The notes beneath the pieces were generated by a model. It did not search any database. It was not told the DNA's origin and worked only from the letters and a program-made list of their open reading frames with translations. A stretch of DNA of 64,000 bases, taken from contig OY986438.1 of NCBI GenBank assembly GCA_963920525.1, forward strand, positions 176,013,093 through 176,077,092, in the 5' to 3' direction. This document shows, piece by piece, positions 58,621-64,000 of the stretch; positions within the stretch are counted from its first letter, which is position 1, and every line of letters begins with the position of its first letter. The position numbers and the translations under genes were made by a program. This DNA is from Dichetophora obliterata. Lineage: Eukaryota > Arthropoda > Insecta > Diptera > Sciomyzidae.

Positions 58621-58736
58621 CAGTGCTGCTTTGCTCTTTCCCGAGTTGTTGGCGCTTGCCTCCAACATCAGCTCTGGCTCGGTCGCTGCTGCTGCAGCAC
58701 CATTTGAAAATGTGCGTGAGCACGGTTTTTATCTGA

Positions 58737-59781
58737 TGTGCCTGTGTTGGTGAGCACTAGTGTAGCGAGTTTTACTTCAGCGCGCTTTGCCCTACCTGGT
58801 CGAGCAGCAGCGCATTTTACCACCCACCCGGCAGATTGAGTGGATGGTTGTGTTTTGTTTCATTTTCTCATTTTGTTGCGCCTCTCAATGCGGAAAACAA
58901 TTTTTCAACATATGTGTGGAAAATGAAACATTTTCGATTGTGCTCTCCGGCGAATTGCCGTTGGGGCCATTTTAAGAGCGCAGAGAAAAATTTATTTGAG
59001 TCTTTGAAATGTATCAAGAGAGTTTAAAGAGTTTTAGTGGATATTTTTTTTTCTTGTGCTGCGATTAAGTTTTTTTAATATGTATATGCGTTAGTATATG
59101 TTTGCAAAAAATTAAACAAGTTTGCGCATATATTATATTTAAATAAATTTCCGGGCGGGGCAAAATAATTGTTTTTTTTATAACAAACATACCCTAAATA
59201 TTTTATGTACAAACATATTTACTACCTACAATGTCTATCGAGAGATAATAATTTGATGGCAATTACTAATATAAATTATTATAAAAGTAAAAAAATATGA
59301 GGCAAAAATTTAAAAAAAAAATTAATTAAATATTTTAATGCAGTTCTTCAGAATTCAAAAATAAAAAATTAATCAAAAATTAATATTTGCAGCCTTCTAA
59401 AAACTCTTAAAATATCTGTAGTAGAATCATTACCAGTGTGGAACTGTTTATCCGAAATAATAAACAACAAATAATAAACAAGAAAAAACGGCAAAATTCG
59501 AAATTAAGCATGATTGAAAACTTGTTTTTTAAAAAAGTCACATTTTTAAAATTGTATTTTTTCTATATTAGTAGAGCAAATGCCATAAACAAAACCCATA
59601 AAAAATGTCATTATATTAATTTTAATTTCAAATGTGAATATAATTACCCTCTTGAAAAAATTTGTCGCTGATGACATTGTAATGCAGAACTGTAAGCGGG
59701 ATGTAACAAAATCTTGCTTGCGTTGCTGTGATCGATAGATTCTTTTCTCTGTTCAAGTAACAGTTTAACTATATTCGTGTT
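58737..59781. other. 5' flank of bab2, nothing recognised
   Basis: Balanced composition up to about 58990, then strongly AT-rich. Short overlapping frames on the plus strand at 58787-59027 lack recognisable domains. No gene called. Confidence 0.4.
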
Positions 59782-60155
59782 GTCGGTCCTTGTAGTCTAC
59801 TGTAGAGTGCGCTAGACTATCAACCCAGAAGTCCCTAGTTCGAATCAGGGCTCGGGCATGGTTCTTTTCACTTTCTTTGTTCTTTCCTACACTTAAGAAC
59901 TATGGAAAACTAAAAAATCCACAACTAAATTGTGGAAAATGTGAAATTAAAGGACAGGAAGTACTAAGGGCTGGTAAAGCTTACAGAGGTTAAGGTATAA
60001 CAATAGCTTCGGTTAAAAGCAATTCAAATTGTCTTTCACGTTTGTTTTGCCTAATCAATTCCTCTAATTTATCTATCCCTTTCCTTTCAGGTCAAAGACC
60101 AAACCTTGTTTGTGTAAGGCGCATGCCTTGGTTCTTTGATCTTTAGAAAAAAAAA
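59782..60155 (+). repeat. tRNA-headed SINE, family 1, copy 2
   Basis: Matches 27986-28388 from GTCGG through the head (TGTAGTCTACTGTAGAGTGC, GTTCGAATCAGGGCTCGGGC), the body (CCACAACTAAATTGTGG, CTTCGGTTAAAAGCAATTCA, GGTCAAAGACCAAACC) to the poly-A tail after GGTTCTTTGATCTTTAG. It is shorter by a few internal deletions. The B box has a C-to-A style change (GTTCGAATCAG), so this copy may no longer be transcribed. Confidence 0.85.
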
Positions 60156-60214
60156 CAAGACAAACATTTTTGCAGTGAAGTATTTTTGTGAAATTTATTC
60201 ATCTTTGCCCAATA

Positions 60215-60740
60215 AGCATGAACCTAAGAGATGGGCTTGACCTCCAGTGGAACTCCAATCTCCAGTGCTGAATCTTTACTTGATCTTCACTTGAGATCCA
60301 AGCCAATCTCCAGGGAAATGGACTTACGATCACCAGCTGAGATAATGCTGAACCTTCACTTGAGCTCCAAGGTCCTTCTCCAAGCGATCTTCAACCCAAA
60401 ATGAAGTGAGATTTATTCTTCTTCTCATCTTACCTTTAAGTGTTTTATTATTTGAAATTAAATTTATTTATTTATTGAAATAATTTGTTGCAGCTTCTTA
60501 CTGACTTTATTATTTTGTTTCTATTCTATTCACTTAAATATTTGACAACTATTCACGAATTAACACTAAACACAATAACCAAAACAACCAAGTGTTTCCA
60601 GGTACAAAAAAAATTACTTTTTCTGACCCTTGAAAATTAACACATTTTAGTCGAATTTCCAGTTCAACTCCAGGATATTGGAGTTGACTTGGAGTAATGC
60701 GTAGAAGATCAAGTGGAGCTTGAACATTTTTTTTCAAACT
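60215..60740. repeat. CTCCA/TGGAG and ACTTGAGCTCC word array
   Basis: CTCCA or TGGAG occurs at least ten times, in phrases such as ACCTCCAGTGGAACTCCAAT, CACTTGAGATCC, CACTTGAGCTCCAAGG, AACTCCAGGATATTGGAGTT and GATCAAGTGGAGCTTGA, split into a left cluster (60238-60400) and a right cluster (60655-60725) around AT-rich DNA. This two-ended arrangement is like subterminal arrays of a DNA element, but termini and target duplication were not identified. It lies just after the SINE copy. Confidence 0.5.
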
Positions 60741-61267
60741 TGGAAAAAAATCCTTTTCTTACTTGTTTTAACCGTATCCCCTATGCTGATAGCAGCTACC
60801 TTGGCGTGGTGTAGGAGCTTACGTTGCTAAGAAGCAATAGGCTATGATGATGGAAACGCTAGCTTCTGGCAGGGTCACCCATGTCATACAGGCCATTGTG
60901 GAGCAATGCAATACGATATATCACTCCTTCCTCCTTTACCTCCCCCTTAAACCTGCCTTCGTATACCTCTTCCTTCCCTATCTCCTTCCCAGTCCTCTGC
61001 TATGGGGTGAACCAAGGTGTTATGCGGCTCGTGCCAAAGATTATCTTCGCTAGAGGCCCATTCCCAATATTCCAGTCACGAACTGAGCGTTTCGGATACC
61101 AGACGACCTCCGATATCAGTCAGTATAACCTGCACACAGGGACCTCTGTGCCTATTGCCCTATGCTTGTGGGAACTATATTGATCAAATAAATAAAAAAC
61201 AAAAACCTAGTGAGTTTGGTAATCCTACAAAACCGGAAAGCAGCTCCACTTCAGTTGCCGCTAAATG

Positions 61268-61992
61268 CACTCAAAAATATTTGTGTGTAAATATTACTAA
61301 TAACTGCGTTCATTCTACGAATTTTATTCGTAGTTTTCAGCCACGAATAGGATTCGTAGAATCGACGTTTATTAGAACATATTACGAATATTTTATTCGT
61401 CTCCTAAAAAAAAATTCTGTCTGAGCTGGGGTTTGAACCTCAGCTCTTTAGTTTACGGGCCACGCACTCCACCGGTAGGCTACAGTCACTTTACAATCAC
61501 ACAGTTCTTTATGTTCTATAGATATTCAACAAACAAGACTGAACGATTTCGGTTTTCAATTTTTTAGAGTCTACTAATAAGTCGTACATTCTACTAATAA
61601 TTCGTACGGTCAGCCTACGAATGAATTGTTTGTACTAATATTATTTTTCATTCGTAAATAGTATTAAATCATTAGTAAATACTACGAATGTAATGAAAGA
61701 AATTACGAAGTTATTCGTACGAGAAATTTACGAATATTATTATTTATATGTACACAATCATTCGTACAATGCACTAATACGAATTGATTTATTTTTGTTT
61801 ACGAATATCATTAGTATATAAAACAAATATATTTGTATATACTACATCAGGCATTAGAAAAATTTTACAAATGAATTCGTAAGGATATCACAATAAAAAT
61901 ACTTCGTATATTGTACGCATATTTTTAGAATGAACGAATATTTTAATTACTAATATCATTCGTAGAAATTTTACTAATAAATTTTTTGAGTG
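61268..61992. mobile_element. TIR element with TACGAAT/TATTAGT array and tRNA-like head
   Basis: Ends CACTCAAAAATATTTG and (reverse complement) CACTCAAAAAATTTATTAGT, the right one followed by TA. The interior contains more than 20 copies of TACGAAT/ATTCGTA and ACTAATA/TATTAGT words on both sides of a tRNA-like block (61415-61488). It splits LINE-like sequence. The terminal CACTCAAAA matches the right end of the Tc1/mariner-like relic at 31459-32088. Confidence 0.65.
61415..61488 (-). repeat. tRNA-like pol III head inside the TIR element
   Basis: On the minus strand: TGTAGCCTACCGGTGGAGTG then CGTGGCCCGTAAACTAAAG, B box GGTTCAAACCCC, then AGCTCAGACAGAA. It matches the head of the SINE at 38190 but the SINE body does not follow: after about 10 A/T bases the TACGAAT array resumes. 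No foldable cloverleaf. Confidence 0.7.
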
Positions 61993-62870
61993 TAAGAACT
62001 CAAGCAAAATCGCAATGCTGTTGAGTTACTAAGGTGTTATTTGATCCGCCAAAAAAGGCACTAACCAGCACACTAAAGCCTCAGAAACCGGTTACAAAGT
62101 TAGCTTCTGGAGTATTGAGTGATGATCTTGTTCCGAGCACTTCCGACACAATTTCAGAACAAGCTATGGCCAGATGAAATTCAGTCGGTAGTTCGTCGGG
62201 TGTGAAGGCCCTGAAGGAAACCGGTCTCCTCAAAAGGCCGCAATTGCTAGTTCAAGCAAAATCCAGAGGTCGACGTTCTTTCTTGGAGAAGAAGGGAAGG
62301 GAGTCCTCTGATATTCCTTCTCTAAAGTCTATTTGAAGGTATACATCTAGGGCAAGCAGTTCAGGAGCCTTACAACTTAAGCTTAGTCAAGCCAGGCTGT
62401 AGCTGAAGTAACTGAACCCCAATACAGTACGCCAGACTCATACCTGGAAGAGGTGGTGTCAGTGGACTCACTTGACTTTACCGGGGTATCGGGTCTCTTA
62501 AACGAGGTCGCTCTTCTGGCGAAGGAGCCATCCTAACAACACGGTGGTGGACAGCCATTAATCTGGAGTGGATGGAAGTGCTCCAAATTAACCTTCACCA
62601 CTCAAAGCTCACCAAGCCGAACCTCACATGAAAGGGGTGGATTTGACGTAGCCCTCATCCAAGAACCCTGAGTATATGGAGGCAGGGTGTGCGGATTGAG
62701 GACAGACGACTAAAAGACGCTGGTAACCAAAAATTTAGGTCTGCCTAGAACGTGCATTGTTGCAAAAAATACTATTAATCTCTTCTTACTTTATTACGAT
62801 AGAGATGTGGTTGCAGCCAGCCTGGAGTCGGGCAAGCAAACAAATCCGTGTGGAGCAGCACGGACGGTGA

Positions 62871-63192
62871 GTTATTTTTTGAGTTTTTTTTATTTACTAA
62901 CCTTTATATTTGTAATAGGGTTGAAGAACTTTTATTACTTAAACGAGAAGATAAGTTCTGGACATTACCTTAGTCTCAGTCTTAATTTTCGTCAAAATTG
63001 GTGGTTAGAAGGTATCAGAAGAACACTCCTACCCGACAATCCTTACATTCAGAACAATTTACACGATACGTTTCCGAAACAATACCCCCCGCTAAAATTC
63101 GCAAAACGAGCTGGGAATTATATAGAAGGACTTTGGCAAAATCTTTGCCATCATGTCCGATGGACAAAACAAAATCGGCAGCTGATCTAGTC
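62871..63192. other. Unassigned, possibly more element sequence
   Basis: Between the LOA fragment and the hAT relic. Two overlapping frames (62807-63190 and 62998-63228) stay open, with YQKNTPTRQSLHSEQF and ETIPPAKIRKTSWELYRRTL, but I recognise no domain. Likely remnant of a mobile element. Confidence 0.3.
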
Positions 63193-64000
63193 CAAAGGTG
63201 GCCAATCCGCGGCCCGCTGGATGTATAATTGAGGCCCGCGGAGCATATGCACAAATGTTTTTGCTTTTAGTGTACATAAAACCACTAAAAGAACATTCCT
63301 ATATGGAAGTATCATTTCTTCAGAAGTTGAAGCGAATTTTATCAGGAGAATTGATGTTAATTTTACAAAATGGAATAATTAGCGGCACTGTATCCACTTA
63401 AGGACGCTTCTTTCTCACGAGGTACATCGACATTGAATCGTTTTTGTTACAACCCAATAACCTATCGGGCTTAGCATCAGATGGTGATCCAGCAATTGTT
63501 GGGAAACACGAAGGTTTATTAAAATTGATTGAAATGAGGCCTGCAAAATTGGTAATACTTCGATACTTAATGTTCATTTATGTTATGTACAGGTGAATTT
63601 ATGTTCCAAGTCCCTTAAAGTGGATTATTTCATGAGGATAGTCATCAAAACATTAAACTTTGTTAAGTCGAAGGGGTAAAATAACCGTCAGTTCCAAGAG
63701 TTTCTCAAGTCTTTGGATACACAGCATAATGAGGTTACATTTTATGCAGAAGTAAGATGGCTGGCCCGTGCCAAAATGTTGAAAAGAGTGTTGAAAATGT
63801 TAAAAAAATTCAATCATTCTTCGCAAGCAAGTCCAAAGGTATCACAGAATTTGAAGACAAGGAGTGGGTTAGCTACTTTACATATCTAGTTTGATGTTGT
63901 TAATACTTGTCTACAAGGGAAAGATCAACTAATTAATAAAATGTACGATCTTATTTCTGCATTCCAAATGAAACTTGGGCTTTGGGAACAACATTTAAGG
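63193..64000 (+). pseudogene. hAT transposase relic, GTF2IRD2-like, runs off the window
   Basis: Begins with a hAT-like terminus CAAAGGTGGCCAATCCGCGG. Downstream frames give LSGLASDGDPAIVGKHEGLL at about 63460, then MRIVIKTLNFVKSKG, QFQEFLKSLDTQHNEVTFYA and EVRWLARAKMLKRVL (63640-63800), and KMYDLISAFQMKLGLWEQQL at the end. This order (SDG-AP, C/H region, L-x-Y-EVRWLSR) is that of GTF2IRD2/FAM200-type hAT transposases. Frameshifts and stops show decay. The remaining C-terminus lies beyond position 64000. Confidence 0.7.

Larger units (their letters stand above)
60780..62870 (+). mobile_element. LOA-type LINE, 5' fragment (ORF1 region and endonuclease start)
   Basis: At 62545-62610 one frame gives VLQINLHHSKLTKPNL. 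After a frameshift 62640-62850 gives GFDVALIQEP, a stop where Trp is expected, VYGGRVCGL and GLPRTCIVAKNTINLFLLYY then DRDVVAASLE. This is the N-terminus of an AP-like endonuclease as found in LOA-clade elements (Q-E-P-W motif). Upstream text (for example KKQKPSEFGNPTKPE at 61200 and LLKRPQLLVQAKSRGRRSF at about 62225) is compatible with ORF1 but without a firm domain. It is interrupted by the TIR element 61268-61992. The link to 60780-61267 is inference. Confidence 0.6.

Overview
The window reads as nuclear DNA of a higher fly. It is AT-rich, crowded with decayed transposable elements and simple repeats, and holds one recognisable host gene. That gene, on the minus strand at 50403-52373, encodes the N-terminal part of a BTB/POZ transcription factor. 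Its start (MDMTK), its conserved linker (TPPPRPLTSSEVVG) and its BTB domain (FCLRWNNYQSNL...) match Bric-a-brac 2 (bab2). The sequence is clearly diverged from Drosophila, and the TE load and microsatellites suggest a tephritid or a related acalyptrate fly. The species call is inference.

Layout. bab2 is transcribed right to left. A probable TATA-less promoter (initiator-like TCAGTT near 58510 with a GAGA tract about 100 bp upstream) sits in a TE-poor island full of microsatellites (56.4-58.9 kb). The coding exon carrying the BTB domain ends at a consensus GTAAGT donor (50397-50402). No later bab2 exon with the Pipsqueak/AT-hook DNA-binding region was recognised in the remaining 50 kb, so positions 1-50396 are probably the start of a very long first coding intron. 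The part right of 59 kb is 5' flanking DNA.

The presumed intron is a layered TE graveyard: several non-LTR retrotransposon fragments (18.5-20.3 kb minus; 28.6-29.5, 36.0-37.6 and 43.8-45.7 kb plus), a decayed Ty3/Gypsy pol (25.9-27.9 kb), Helitron-like elements (6.6-8.4, 9.5-10.4, 38.5-40.0 kb), a Tc1/mariner-type element (13.1-14.6 kb), several hAT relics and hAT MITEs with readable 8-bp target duplications, two families of tRNA-headed SINEs, and many small terminal-inverted-repeat (TIR) elements. Right of bab2 lie a LOA-type LINE 5' fragment (60.8-62.9 kb) and a GTF2IRD2-like hAT transposase relic (63.2-64.0 kb).

The most unusual features are: (1) a 2.5-kb palindrome at 46265-48784 whose 1.02-kb arms look identical in the segments compared, each carrying a hAT transposase C-terminus; (2) a recurring architecture in which unrelated small TIR elements are filled with an array of their own short, often palindromic word; (3) two such TIR elements that contain a tRNA-like pol III promoter without the usual SINE body; and (4) insertion events whose empty sites can be read from the interrupted gene.
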